Shown: positions 43,187 to 52,303, counted from the stretch's first letter. The stretch: 64,000 bases of DNA from Paraburkholderia sp. SOS3 (GCF_001922345.1 NZ_CP018812.1:1488001-1552000), one strand, 5' to 3'. Numbers and translations: made by a program. Notes: generated by a model not told the origin, from the letters alone.

Positions 43187-44242
43187 TCAGGCCGCCCTAT
43201 TCGTCTGTTGTTCGATCACGCCATACCATCCCATGCCGCGATACGTTTCATAGCCCGGCGTCAGTGCGTACCCGACGAGCGACCCGTTCGTGCTCCGATA
43301 ATTACCGGTGTTTTCGCGGTTAGGCGGCAGATCGAAGCGCGCCGTATCGCGATCCGCTTCCTTCGAATCGGCAATCACGCGGCCGCTCGCGTCGACGATC
43401 ATGCAGCGCGTGCGCGTGCGTTCTTCATCGGTAAGACGCACGCTGCCGACGACCGCGGACGCCTGCTTCGCCCAGTCGAAGAACACCGCCAGCGCGCCGA
43501 CGATGCGGCCGTCGGCCGTGCCGTGTTCGCGGACCGCGGTCGCATAAGTTGCGACCTGCGCGCTTTGCAGGTGAACGAGCGTGTCGACGTTGGCGGTTGC
43601 GTATTCGTCGCCGGAGCGCGTGCGCAGCGCGGCGGCGAACCATTCGTGCTGCGCCGCGTTGACCGTGCCCGCGACCGGAAACTGGGCGGGACGCCCGTTC
43701 GCTACGACACGTCCTTGCAGATCGAGCACCCAGATGTCGAGATAGACCGTATAGCTGTCGAGAATCACCGACAGCCGCTTCGACGCATAGGCGGCCGCTT
43801 CGTCGGAGCCGCTCATCAGGCAATCGACGATGGCCGCGTCGGTGGCCCACCAGCGCACGTCGCACGAGCGTTCGTAGAGATTGCGGTCGATCACGTCGAT
43901 CATGTTGAGCGCGAGGTCGGTCAGGCGCTGACCTTGCTGGCGCTCGAGTTCCGTCACCATGCGTTCGGAGAGGCCGTTCAGTTCCTTGCCGAGTTCGCCG
44001 GTCAGCTGGCCGATGCGTCCCGACACGTTTTTCACCTGGTTCGCGACCACTGCAAAGCCGCGACCCGCTTCGCCCGCGCGCGCCGCTTCGATCAGCGCGT
44101 TGATCGCGAGATAGGTGGCCTCGCGGTTGATCAGATCGATATCCGAAATCTTGTCTCGTGAAATTTTGCGAACTTCGCGCGTGAGTTCGGCGATCGCCGA
44201 ACCTTGTGACGGGTCACGACGCTTCTCCAGCAGGGTGGACAT
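43187..44242 (-). CDS. Soluble chemoreceptor-like protein with C-terminal Cache domain
   Basis: The 351-aa product begins with the conserved tip of a methyl-accepting chemotaxis protein (about residues 28-75, including AINALIEAARAGEAGRGFAV followed by VANQV) and only a short part of the hairpin. It then continues into a sensory Cache/PDC-like region (about 120-345; TVYLDIWVLDLQGRVVANG, DEYATANVDTLVHLQ, TRCMIVDASGRVIADS). No membrane segment is present. This order is the reverse of a classical receptor, in which the sensor is N-terminal and periplasmic. It could sense a cytoplasmic ligand and signal to CheA/CheW. Confidence 0.8.
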   Translation of the reverse strand: MSTLLEKRRDPSQGSAIAELTREVRKISRDKISDIDLINREATYLAINALIEAARAGEAGRGFAVVANQVKNVSGRIGQLTGELGKELNGLSERMVTELERQQGQRLTDLALNMIDVIDRNLYERSCDVRWWATDAAIVDCLMSGSDEAAAYASKRLSVILDSYTVYLDIWVLDLQGRVVANGRPAQFPVAGTVNAAQHEWFAAALRTRSGDEYATANVDTLVHLQSAQVATYATAVREHGTADGRIVGALAVFFDWAKQASAVVGSVRLTDEERTRTRCMIVDASGRVIADSKEADRDTARFDLPPNRENTGNYRSTNGSLVGYALTPGYETYRGMGWYGVIEQQTNRAA

Positions 44243-44677
44243 AGTGGGAATCCGGTTGCGGAATGTTGAGCGCTTGGTTACCGCTTGGTTACGTCGATTA
44301 TTTAATTCGCGTTTACGGCAAACCGTACTGAATACTTAAGCTTCCCTGAATAAATTTCGCTTTAGAACATTCGTCGATATTTGGACTGCACCGGGCTTGT
44401 GCGAAAAGTGTTGATTCAGGCTTTTTCGGTGCGCCGATGGGCCGAAATGGGGCGCGCCGCGTCGGCGCGCTGTGGCGCTTGTGCCGCTCGCAGCGATCCC
44501 GCTCTGATGCGCCTGCCCGTGCGGTTCATGAGTTTTTTGTCATGCTGGCGTAAGATCTTGCGTGATAAGAGATGAAACCGCTTCCATTCAGGTCGGGTGG
44601 GGAGCGAGTTTTTGTCGAAGCGTCCGGCTTTTCCGGATCAATACGCGTATGGCGCGCAACAACGATAGGGCAGATAA
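44243..44677. other. Divergent gap, chemoreceptor-like / LysR
   Basis: The left half is AT-richer (44270-44380) with promoter-like text such as TACTTAAG (44333-44340), but no clear gene. A 64-codon frame at 44381-44575 has unusual composition and no ribosome site. Confidence 0.35.
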
Positions 44678-45601
44678 ATGGACCGCTTGGAGGCAATGGA
44701 GATATTCACGCGTGTAGTCGAAGCAAACAGTTTTTCGAAGGTGTCGGAATCGCTCGAATTGCCGCGGGCCAAGGTCAGCCGAACCATTCAGGCGCTCGAG
44801 GAGCATGTCGGCGTGCGACTGTTGAACCGCTCGACGCGCCAGGTGAACGTGACGGAAGACGGGGCGCTCTTCTACGATCGCTGCGTGCGCATTCTCGCCG
44901 ATGTCGCCGATGCGGAATCGTCGCTGTCGAACAAGCGCGAAACGCCGGCCGGCACGATTCGCGTCGATACGTCGGGCACGCTGGCACGTGCGCTACTGCT
45001 GCCAGCGCTCGACGATTTTTACAGCAAGTTTCCGCAAATCGACGTGCGGCTTGGGCTCGCCGACCGCAACATCGATCTGATCCAGGACGGCGCCGACTGC
45101 GTGATCCGGATGGGCCGGCTCGAGGAATCGAGCCTCGTCGCGCGCCGGATCGGCAATGCGCGCATCGTCACCTGCGCGGCACCCGCGTATCTCGAGAAAT
45201 ACGGCACGCCGAAAACGCTCGACGATCTGAACGAGCACCGTGCGGTCAACTATGTGTCGGCGCGCAGCGGCAAGACCTTCCCGTTCGAGTACGAAGTGGG
45301 CGGCGAGACTGTCAAGGTGCAGATGAAGGGCGTGCTTGCGGTCAACGACGGCAGTGTCTATATCGGTGCCGCCGCGCTCGGGCACGGCATCATCCAGCCG
45401 TCGCGCTTCATGGTGGCCGAGCTGATCGACAAAGGTGCGTTGACGGAAATTCTCGGCGATTTCGCTAGCCCATCGACGCCGCTGTCGATCGTCTATCCGC
45501 ATCGCCGCAATCTGAGTTCGCGGCTGCGGGCGTTTACCGGCTGGGTCAGCGAACTGGCGCAGCAGCACCCCGATCTGAACGGCAACGCCGGGCACGAGTG
45601 A
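44678..45601 (+). CDS. LysR-family regulator (single orphan)
   Basis: Regulator of 307 aa. The N-terminal winged HTH runs from MEIFTRVVEANSFSKVSESL through ELPRAKVSRTIQALE, followed by the type II periplasmic-binding-like effector domain (AGTIRVDTSGTLARALLLP...). It belongs to the DmlR-like group. It has no adjacent divergent target inside the gap to the chemoreceptor-like gene except that gene itself, and converges with the DUF4410 gene. Confidence 0.9.
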   Translation: MDRLEAMEIFTRVVEANSFSKVSESLELPRAKVSRTIQALEEHVGVRLLNRSTRQVNVTEDGALFYDRCVRILADVADAESSLSNKRETPAGTIRVDTSGTLARALLLPALDDFYSKFPQIDVRLGLADRNIDLIQDGADCVIRMGRLEESSLVARRIGNARIVTCAAPAYLEKYGTPKTLDDLNEHRAVNYVSARSGKTFPFEYEVGGETVKVQMKGVLAVNDGSVYIGAAALGHGIIQPSRFMVAELIDKGALTEILGDFASPSTPLSIVYPHRRNLSSRLRAFTGWVSELAQQHPDLNGNAGHE

Positions 45602-45726
45602 CGCCGACTCGCGCGGCGGGCATGAGAGGCGGGACCGGAAAGCAGAGGGCGGCGCACGCATCGCGCGGGTCGCTCCCCGGGTCGCTCCCGATTCGCGTCA
45701 TGTCGCGCCGCTGACCCGACACGGTG

Positions 45727-46506
45727 TTAGCGGACCGTGCTGTCCGGCAACCAGCCTTCGCTGACGCCGATGTCGGCGATCTGTTTCGCGATCTTGTCCC
45801 CGAGGCGCTTCGCATCCTGGCCAACGGTGTCATGCTTCGTTTCCGACACCGCGTGCAGGCCGCCACCGACCGCCACCGACGTAGCAATATGTCCCGCCAC
45901 CGCGCCGACGCCGGCTGTTTCGGCAACGCCCGGCGCCTTGCCGCTATCGGCATTCGCATCGAAGCTCTGCACCAGCGTCGGCATGCCGCCGGCCGGCTTG
46001 TACAGCACCTGCACGGTCGTGCCGACATCGCTTTGGCCGGCGCCCAGGCCGATTACCGTGCGGCGGCGGCGATTGCCGGCATCGATCTTCTCGAAGCTGC
46101 CCTGCACGAGCAGCACGTTCTGATCGGCGGGCGGCGGCGCGTCGGTGCGTACCGCGTGTAGACCCATCGCCTGCAGCTTGCGGACAATTTCGTCGGCGAC
46201 CTGCTGCTGCACCTGAACCGCGTCGGCGGCCTGCTGCGGTTCATCGGAGCTGCCGGACAGGCGCGACATCAGCTTGTGCGCGAGGCCGCCGCTATCGAGC
46301 TTCACCTCGTCAGCGCTGCTGACGAACGGATAGACATAGATGTCGTCGGGCCGCACCTGCGTTTGCGGCAAGGCCGGATTCGGGTTTGCGTTCGCGACGT
46401 TGCTGATGCCGCTTGCGCAACCGGTCAACAGGATGGCGCTGAACAGCAGGGCGGACGAAGCGTGACGAGCGGTTTTCTTGCCGATGGATGCGAGTGTCGT
46501 GAACAT
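45727..46506 (-). CDS. DUF4410 lipoprotein
   Basis: The 259-aa product has a type II signal peptide with lipobox LLTGC (Cys30) and a DUF4410-like body: IYVYPFVSSADEV, AADEIVRKLQAMGLHAVR-type helix, NVLLVQGSFEKIDAGNRRRRTVIGLGAG and TTVQVLYK. Several Gly/Ala-rich helices follow. Such proteins are outer-membrane lipoproteins of unknown role. Confidence 0.8.
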   Translation of the reverse strand: MFTTLASIGKKTARHASSALLFSAILLTGCASGISNVANANPNPALPQTQVRPDDIYVYPFVSSADEVKLDSGGLAHKLMSRLSGSSDEPQQAADAVQVQQQVADEIVRKLQAMGLHAVRTDAPPPADQNVLLVQGSFEKIDAGNRRRRTVIGLGAGQSDVGTTVQVLYKPAGGMPTLVQSFDANADSGKAPGVAETAGVGAVAGHIATSVAVGGGLHAVSETKHDTVGQDAKRLGDKIAKQIADIGVSEGWLPDSTVR

Positions 46507-46748
46507 GATGGGCTGACCTGTGAGTGATGCGTAAAAGTGCGCTGAAGGGTTTGAACGTATCGTCCGATGGTTGCGGCGATGTCACCTGTTGCGTGACTTG
46601 CCTGATCGGATCTGCACTTACGCTTTCACAAGGCCGGCACGCGCAAGCGAGTATGGTCGACCCGCTGCGCTACCGCTATCGATCAATTATGTCGAGCTAT
46701 GTCAGTGCGCGACGAGCGGTGCTGCACACGGCGCGCGGCGAGTGCGAC

Positions 46749-46913
46749 CTAGCTCTTGCGCGAGGTCTTCGCGACGAATGGTGTAGGCAGATGCTGAACC
46801 TTTTCGCTGCCGCATTTGGGGCAGGCCGGATGGGCGGTCGGGTGCTCGCTGATGTGCTCGGCGTGCTCGAATTTTTCGCCGCACTGTTCGCAGCGGTACT
46901 CGTAGGTCGGCAT
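46749..46913 (-). CDS. FmdB-like zinc ribbon protein
   Basis: The 54-aa product begins MPTYEYRCEQCGEKFEH and continues with PACPKCGSEKV; the two CxxC pairs form a zinc ribbon. This is the FmdB-family signature, proposed to be regulatory. The ATG at 46913 has a very strong AGGAGG. It is monocistronic. Confidence 0.88.
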   Translation of the reverse strand: MPTYEYRCEQCGEKFEHAEHISEHPTAHPACPKCGSEKVQHLPTPFVAKTSRKS

Positions 46914-47129
46914 GGCAAACCTCCTGCAGAAACGGGCGAGAGAGGCAGAGGCGAGGGCGGTGGAGAGGTGCATGCAAGCGCGCGGCGGCTTTGGCAGGCG
47001 TGGCAACGCGCGTTGCGCGGGTCGCTCGCCGAGCGTCGGCCGCGCAAACTTATTCTAGTGCCTGGTGGCGGAGGTGCGGGGGAACCTATGGTGAGAACCT
47101 GGCGATATCGCAGCGATAACGCGGCCTGC

Positions 47130-48104
47130 TCATCCCGCGTACGCGTCGAACCGATAAAGCGTTTGTGGCGAACGTGTGAGGATCGTCTCGCGCTGCGCGG
47201 CGTCCGGCACCCAGACGTCGAGCGCCATACGCGTTGTGTCGTAGTCGACGTGCTGCCGATGCTCGGTGTGCGGCCAGTCGCTGCCCCACACGAGTCGCTC
47301 GGGTGTGAACGCCTCGAGCAGCGGCGCGGCGAGTCGCGCGCCGAGGCCGGTGCCGTCGGCATCGCGCATGTTGCCGGCGCTCGCGCCTGCGAATTCGACA
47401 CTGCCGGATCTCATGCTTCGGTAAGCACCCGAAAGTTTGACCCAGACGCGCCCCGTCGACGCCACTGACAGCAGATAACGGAAACCCGGATCGTCAATGC
47501 CGAGGTCGGGCGACGGCCGCCCGAAATGATCGACGACGACCGTGCAGCGATGCGCGAGCAGCGCGCCGACAAGCGCCGGCAGGTCAGCCGCTTCGCGATG
47601 CACTTCGACATGCCAGCCAAGCGCGTTGACGTGTGCAAGCAGGTTGCGCCATGCGGGCTGCGACAGGTCCGGAAGCGGCAGGCCGATCAGGTTCAGCCGG
47701 ATGCCGGCGACGCCGGCTTGCGCGAGCGCGTCGAGTTCAGCGTCCCCGGCCGAAGGCGCGACGACCGCTACGCCGCGCAGGCGGTGCGGGTAGCGCCGCA
47801 TGACGTCCACGAAGAAGCGGTTGTCGGTGCCGAGGAAGCTCGGTTGCACGAGCACGGCATGCGAGAGGCCATAGGGCGCCAGATAGCTCGCATACGTTTC
47901 GATCGTTGCGTCGTATTCGGGCGCATGCCGGCGTTGCGCGGCAAGCGGCAGGCCGCGCACGAATACGTGCGCGTGCGTATCCACCGCGACAAGCGGCGGG
48001 CGTGTCGCGCCAAGCCAGCCGGGAGGGGCGCCGGCCGGCGCCGGCGTGCCGGAGCGCGCGGCGTGCAGCAGGGAGGACGGGCATTCGATCGCTTTGCTGT
48101 TCAT
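47130..48104 (-). CDS. Amidohydrolase-family TIM-barrel hydrolase (LigI-like)
   Basis: Metal-dependent hydrolase of 324 aa, related to 2-pyrone-4,6-dicarboxylate hydrolase. Motifs are VAVDTHAHVF (metal His pair), the HVEVHRE and VVVDHFGRPSPD strands, VWVKLSGAYR and the terminal LVWGSDWPHTE Asp. It is the second gene after an MFS transporter on the same strand, suggesting uptake and hydrolysis of a lactone or aromatic-derived acid. The ATG at 48104 is preferred to a TTG 15 bp upstream. Confidence 0.85.
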   Translation of the reverse strand: MNSKAIECPSSLLHAARSGTPAPAGAPPGWLGATRPPLVAVDTHAHVFVRGLPLAAQRRHAPEYDATIETYASYLAPYGLSHAVLVQPSFLGTDNRFFVDVMRRYPHRLRGVAVVAPSAGDAELDALAQAGVAGIRLNLIGLPLPDLSQPAWRNLLAHVNALGWHVEVHREAADLPALVGALLAHRCTVVVDHFGRPSPDLGIDDPGFRYLLSVASTGRVWVKLSGAYRSMRSGSVEFAGASAGNMRDADGTGLGARLAAPLLEAFTPERLVWGSDWPHTEHRQHVDYDTTRMALDVWVPDAAQRETILTRSPQTLYRFDAYAG

Positions 48105-48138
48105 GGAAGTCTTTGACAACGGTGTCGCGCCATCGCGG

Positions 48139-49536
48139 TTACGCGCGATGTGCCTCGGCGGCTTTCTTGTGCGCCTTTTGCGTCATGCGCATTTGCGTCG
48201 TGCGTGCTTCGTGTGCCCTCTGCGTCTCGCGCGACGCGTTTGCTACGTGCGCTGTATCGGATCGTTGATGCTGGGCGTCCGGGTGGCGTGGAGAAGCGGG
48301 TTCGGCGATCTTTCGGCCCTTCGTTTCGGGCAGCAGCAGCGCGGCGATGACGACGAGTCCGTACGCCGCGCCCGCATCGATACCGAGCGCGGCGCCGATC
48401 GGCATCGAATTGCCCATATGGCCGACGAGCACTGGAAAGGCCGCCGACACGATGCGGCCGAAGTTGTAGCAGAAACCGACGCCAGTGCCGCGCACGCCTT
48501 GCGGATAGAGTTCGTTGAAAAGCGCGCCGAGGGTGGCCGGAATGCCGGCCGAAAAGAGGCCGAGCGGGAAGCTCAGTGCGAGCATGGCGGTGTCGCCGAT
48601 CGGCAGGAAGACGTAGAGGTTGACGGTGATGGCGCAGCAAAGCGCGAACAGGATCAGATTCAGGCGCCGGCCGATGCGATCCTGCAGCCATGCGCTCACG
48701 AAGCACCCGCAAATAAATGCGACGATCACGACCGTGAGGTAGCCGCCCGTGCCGAGCACCGACAGGTGCCGCTCCGTTTTCAGATACGTCGGCAGCCAGG
48801 TGGTGATTGCGTGGTAGCCGCCATGCGCGCCGAGGCCGATCATGCCGCCGACGATGGTCGTGCGGATCACCGAACGATCGAAGATGCCGAGCACCGGCAG
48901 CCTGGAGTCCGGTGTGGGCGCCTTGTCGTGCGCCGGACCCGTCGCGTCGCGCGGTGGCTCGGGCACGTTGCGTCGCGCGTAGAGCACGAGCACTGCGGGA
49001 ATGGCGCCGAGCGCGAACAGCACGCGCCACGCCCATTCGGGCGGGACCGATGAGAAGACGATCGCGTAGAGCAGCACCGCGCCGGCCCAGCCGAAGCCCC
49101 ACGCGCTTTGCACGATGCCGAGCGCTTTGCCGCGATGCTTCGCCCGTATCGTTTCGCTGAGCAGCACCGAGCCCGCGGTCCATTCGCCGCCGAAACCGAG
49201 CCCTTGCAGGGACTTCAGCATGAGTAGCTGCTCGTAGTTCTGCGCGCACGCGGACAGCAGCGTGAACAGCGAAAACCACAATACCGTGATCTGCAGCGCG
49301 CGCACGCGGCCGAAGCGGTCCGACAGCACGCCGGCAAAAAGGCCGCCCAACGCGCCGGCGACCAGCGTCGCGCCGCCGATCAGGCCAGCCTGACCCTTGC
49401 CGATTCCCCAGGTCGTGATCAACGCGGGAATCACGAGGCTGAACGCCTGGGTATCGACCGCATCCAATGCCCAGCCGCCGAAGCATGTCCATAAGGTGCG
49501 CTTTTCCGTTGGCGAGATTTCCCGATACCAATTCAT
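48139..49536 (-). CDS. MFS transporter (AAHS/MHS-like)
   Basis: Inner-membrane 12-TM transporter of 465 aa. Loop motifs are GVLSDRFGRVRAL and GLGFGGEWTAGSVLLSE, both typical of aromatic acid:H+ and metabolite:H+ symporters. A long Ala/Arg/His/Gln-rich cytoplasmic tail of about 60 residues is unusual. ATG 49536 has GGAGA 5 nt away. It is divergent from a LysR gene that probably regulates it together with the downstream hydrolase. Confidence 0.88.
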   Translation of the reverse strand: MNWYREISPTEKRTLWTCFGGWALDAVDTQAFSLVIPALITTWGIGKGQAGLIGGATLVAGALGGLFAGVLSDRFGRVRALQITVLWFSLFTLLSACAQNYEQLLMLKSLQGLGFGGEWTAGSVLLSETIRAKHRGKALGIVQSAWGFGWAGAVLLYAIVFSSVPPEWAWRVLFALGAIPAVLVLYARRNVPEPPRDATGPAHDKAPTPDSRLPVLGIFDRSVIRTTIVGGMIGLGAHGGYHAITTWLPTYLKTERHLSVLGTGGYLTVVIVAFICGCFVSAWLQDRIGRRLNLILFALCCAITVNLYVFLPIGDTAMLALSFPLGLFSAGIPATLGALFNELYPQGVRGTGVGFCYNFGRIVSAAFPVLVGHMGNSMPIGAALGIDAGAAYGLVVIAALLLPETKGRKIAEPASPRHPDAQHQRSDTAHVANASRETQRAHEARTTQMRMTQKAHKKAAEAHRA

Positions 49537-49651
49537 CGCGTCTCCAGGCGGCGCCGCAGCACGTTGCGGCCGGGCATCGCATTGTTCGAAGCGTGACGGA
49601 CGCGCTGCGTAGCGAGCCGCCCATGTCCCGCATTCTAGGGACTCGTTGGAT

Positions 49652-49673
49652 ATCGTTGTATTATGAAAACGAT
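49652..49673. promoter_or_regulatory. LysR operator candidate ATCGTT-N10-AACGAT
   Basis: Perfect 6-bp arms around a 10-bp spacer lie 22 bp upstream of the LysR start, in the short divergent gap to the MFS gene. The spacing and T/A ends fit a LysR box. Confidence 0.5.
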
Positions 49674-49694
49674 CAATATTCATATTGCGGCGAT

Positions 49695-50588
49695 ATGGAA
49701 ACGCGCAGTCTCAAGTACTTTCTTGCGATCGCAGACGCGGGTAGCGTGACGCGTGCCGCCGATAGGCTTGGCGTGGCGCAGCCTGCGTTGAGCCAGGCGC
49801 TCACGCGCATGGAAAAAGAGTGGGGCGTGAAGCTTTTCGAGCGTAGCCGGCGCGGTGCGGCGTTGACTCCCGCGGGACTCGCGATCATCGACGACATCCG
49901 GCTCTCGGTCGCGCGCATCGACGCCGCTTCGTTGCGTGCGCATGCAATCGGCGCGGACCGCGCGGGGCGGCTGACCATCGGCTTTGCATCGGCCGCGCTG
50001 TTCGATGTGCTGCCGCGCGCGATTGCGGCGTTGCGCGTAGCCGTGCCCGGCGTCGAACTCGTATTGCGCGAGATGAGTAACGCGGAGCAGGTCAACGCGC
50101 TCGAGAAGGGCGAGATCGACCTCGGGCTTTTGCATACGCCAGTGGCCGTCAGCGGCAGGATGAAGGAGAAGCTGATCGCGCGTGAACGGCTGCTCGCGGT
50201 GCTGCCCGATTCGTTTCCGCGTAACGACGACGCGCCTTTGTTGTTGCGCGATCTCGCGCAACATGGGCTCGTGTGGTTTCCTCACGATCAGTTGCCGGTC
50301 ATTCGCGCGGGCATTCTGAGCGCATTTCGCCAGGCCGGTTGCGAGATTGAGATCGTGCAAAACGCGAACCGGTCGCTGACCGTGCTCGCGTGCGTGGCCG
50401 CGGGCTGCGGCGTGTCGTTGCTGCCCAGGTCGGTGCGTACGCTGCAATTCAGCGGCGTGCGCTTATGCGAGATTGCCGATGGCGATGCGTTACCGCGCTT
50501 CGAACTAAGCGCGATCTGGCCGGCGCGCGCGCGACCGACACTCGCTGACCGCTTCGCGGAGCTGATCAGGCCTGATGACCCGGAGTAG
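49695..50588 (+). CDS. LysR-family regulator
   Basis: Regulator of 297 aa with HTH METRSLKYFLAIADAGSVTR...AQPALSQALTRME and a C-terminal effector domain (RLTIGFASAALFDVLPRA). It belongs to the group that regulates aromatic-acid and organic-acid genes. The ATG at 49695 gives the canonical start; 76 extra open codons upstream have no similarity. It is divergent from the MFS/hydrolase operon with a candidate operator between them. Confidence 0.9.
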   Translation: METRSLKYFLAIADAGSVTRAADRLGVAQPALSQALTRMEKEWGVKLFERSRRGAALTPAGLAIIDDIRLSVARIDAASLRAHAIGADRAGRLTIGFASAALFDVLPRAIAALRVAVPGVELVLREMSNAEQVNALEKGEIDLGLLHTPVAVSGRMKEKLIARERLLAVLPDSFPRNDDAPLLLRDLAQHGLVWFPHDQLPVIRAGILSAFRQAGCEIEIVQNANRSLTVLACVAAGCGVSLLPRSVRTLQFSGVRLCEIADGDALPRFELSAIWPARARPTLADRFAELIRPDDPE

Positions 50589-50640
50589 CGGGCGTGGGCA
50601 TGTGGGCGTTGGATTGCTCATTTTTGTCACGCCTGCCGCT

Positions 50641-50872
50641 CACCATGCCGAGAGGAATTCACCAAGCACAGTTAGATAAAGCTCTGCTTCCTCGAGGTTC
50701 GGATAGTGGCCGGAACGCTTCATTTCGATGAATTCGGAATGATTGATGCGGTCTGCGCAATCGCGCCCGTCCCTGCACCGGGTTCAGCACGTCGTGCTTG
50801 CAAGACATCACGAGCGTATGCGCCTTGATGTCGGACAGCAGCGCGCGCAGATAGCGCGATGCCGGCCAGTCG
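50641..50872 (-). pseudogene. Alpha/beta hydrolase C-terminal remnant
   Basis: Reading the minus strand gives LDWPASRYLRALLSD then LVMSCKHDVLNPVQG, and after a frameshift near 50755-50765 DRINHSEFIEMKRSGHYPNL with an intact end LGEFLSAW and stop. These match the C-terminal Asp and His segments of alpha/beta hydrolases (CxHDxLNP and SGHYPN). The N-terminal two thirds, with the nucleophile, are absent. It lies directly behind the DUF1349 stop, so a deletion probably joined it there. Confidence 0.8.
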
Positions 50873-50874
50873 AG

Positions 50875-51450
50875 CTACGTCAGGTCGTGAAGCGCCTTGT
50901 CCGACGGCGCGCCGACGCTGAACGAATCGAACTCGACGACCAGTCCGCCTCGCTCGGGTGTACAGCACATCGGTCCGACGAAGTAGCTGTTCGCACGCGG
51001 GAACGGCGCGAGGCGCAGCAGTGGCCAGTGCACGCCGTCGACCGAGTACTGCAAGCGTAAAACGCGCTCGGCGACGCTCGCGCGCAGCCAGAAGCCTCGT
51101 GCGCCGTCGATGCGCGTCGCGATCGCCCAGTCGGACTGGCCGACCGTTAGCACGCTGCTGAGCACCAATGCGCCATCGTTGAATTCGACACCGGCCTTGA
51201 CCCATTGCGTTGCGTCGATACGCACCATCAGGCCCGCCTGATCGTAGAGCGTTTCGAATCGTCCTTGTATGTGAACCTGCGCGGTGAAATCCCCGGCGGT
51301 ATGCGTCCCGTAGCAATGCCCGGTGTCGCGCGTAAAGCCATAGTGGGTTTCGCGCCAGAAGTCCGTGGCGCGGTCCGTTTCGACTTGCAGGCGCTCGTTT
51401 TCCAGCGACCATCTCGCGGGTTCATTCAGCCATTCGCATTGTTCGAACAC
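50875..51450 (-). CDS. DUF1349 protein
   Basis: The 191-aa product is a beta-sandwich DUF1349/concanavalin-like protein (RWSLENERLQVETD, DFWRETHYGFTRDTGH, GLMVRIDATQWVKAGVEF, VHWPLLRLAPFP). Related proteins include YwqA-like/regulator-of-killing types, with no known reaction. I start it at GTG 51450 because GAGGAG lies 7 nt upstream; the longer ATG frame does not fit the family length. Confidence 0.82.
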   Translation of the reverse strand: MFEQCEWLNEPARWSLENERLQVETDRATDFWRETHYGFTRDTGHCYGTHTAGDFTAQVHIQGRFETLYDQAGLMVRIDATQWVKAGVEFNDGALVLSSVLTVGQSDWAIATRIDGARGFWLRASVAERVLRLQYSVDGVHWPLLRLAPFPRANSYFVGPMCCTPERGGLVVEFDSFSVGAPSDKALHDLT

Positions 51451-51648
51451 GTTTTGTCTCCTCGGGGGGGCGTGGCGCGGGGCGGGGGCAGTTGCCAGCA
51501 TAAAGCAGGCGCCGGCGCTCGCGCGCGGCTCTGGGGCGCGCCGTGCGTGGGAATGGCGGTTGCTCGATGCGCAATGCGTCGGCAGTGTGCCGTGCGTGCA
51601 TCGAGCGATGCCATTGAGTCAGCCATTTTGCGTAACAGGGAGAGCATC

Positions 51649-51801
51649 ATGCCGCTGAAGAAAGGAACGTCGAGGGAAACCGTCAGCGAGAACATCAAGA
51701 CGGAAAAGAAGCAGGGTAAATCGCAAAAGCAGTCCGTGGCGATTGCGCTGAACGAGGCGCGCAAGTCGGGCGCGAAAATTCCAAAGAAGAGTGGCAAGTG
51801 A
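51649..51801 (+). CDS. DUF6496 small basic protein
   Basis: The 50-aa product begins MPLKKGTSRETVSENIKTEK, is Lys-rich and ends NEARKSGAKIPKKSGK. It matches small proteins of the DUF6496 type. GGGAGA precedes the ATG. It is likely nucleic-acid-binding, but its function is unknown. Confidence 0.78.
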   Translation: MPLKKGTSRETVSENIKTEKKQGKSQKQSVAIALNEARKSGAKIPKKSGK

Positions 51802-51817
51802 GGTCTGGTGCCGCCGA

Positions 51818-51873
51818 GGCACTGCCGTTTGAACCACGCTTGTAACGCTTGGAGTGGTTTTAGTGGCAGTGCC
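51818..51873. terminator. Nested inverted repeat between convergent genes
   Basis: Outer arms GGCACTGCC (51818-51826) and GGCAGTGCC (51865-51873) enclose inner arms AACCAC (51832-51837) and GTGGTT (51854-51859). A shorter alternative hairpin, GTGCC/GGCAC (51808-51822), would exclude the outer stem. No T-tract is present. Confidence 0.45.
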
Positions 51874-51883
51874 CGGCGCTACG

Positions 51884-52303
51884 TCAGTCGCGGTCCTGTT
51901 CAAACTCGGTACGCACGCCGTGCGGCAGCCACGGCTCGCGATGACAGCACCAAAGTTCATACGTCGGTTCGAAAATGCCGGTGCGATCGAACGCGCCAAG
52001 CGGCATATCGATTTCGGACCTGTCCGTATATTCCATGAACGCCACCGAGCCGCATACCGGGCAGAAATGGCGGCGCCCCAATTCCGAACTTTGCCAGGCT
52101 TGGGTCAGCCCCGACCACTCGACATCGTCGTTCTCGTATATCGCGTAGGAGCCGAATGCCGAGCCATGAACGCGTCGGCAAGTCATGCAATGGCACATAC
52201 CGACCCGTTTGGGCTCGCCTCGCGCCCGAAAGCGCAGCGCGCCGCACGCGCAGCCGCCTTCATAGACCGCGATCGGCGGCGTTGTTTCTGGTAGCGATTC
52301 CAC
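51884..52303 (-). CDS. GFA/CENP-V family protein
   Basis: Zinc-binding Gfa-like protein of 139 aa. The structural and second-site cysteines are in GGCACGALRFRARGEPKRV, GMCHCMTCRRVHGS and FCPVCGSVAF. Despite the name, most members have no shown glutathione-formaldehyde role. I start at GTG 52303, which has GGGAGA 7 nt away; ATG 52348 would add 15 unmatched residues. Confidence 0.82.
   Translation of the reverse strand: MESLPETTPPIAVYEGGCACGALRFRARGEPKRVGMCHCMTCRRVHGSAFGSYAIYENDDVEWSGLTQAWQSSELGRRHFCPVCGSVAFMEYTDRSEIDMPLGAFDRTGIFEPTYELWCCHREPWLPHGVRTEFEQDRD

Noticed and set aside
44333..44340. CTTAAG before the LysR gene as a second PmrA box
   Set aside because: Single hexamer; no partner at 11-bp spacing.
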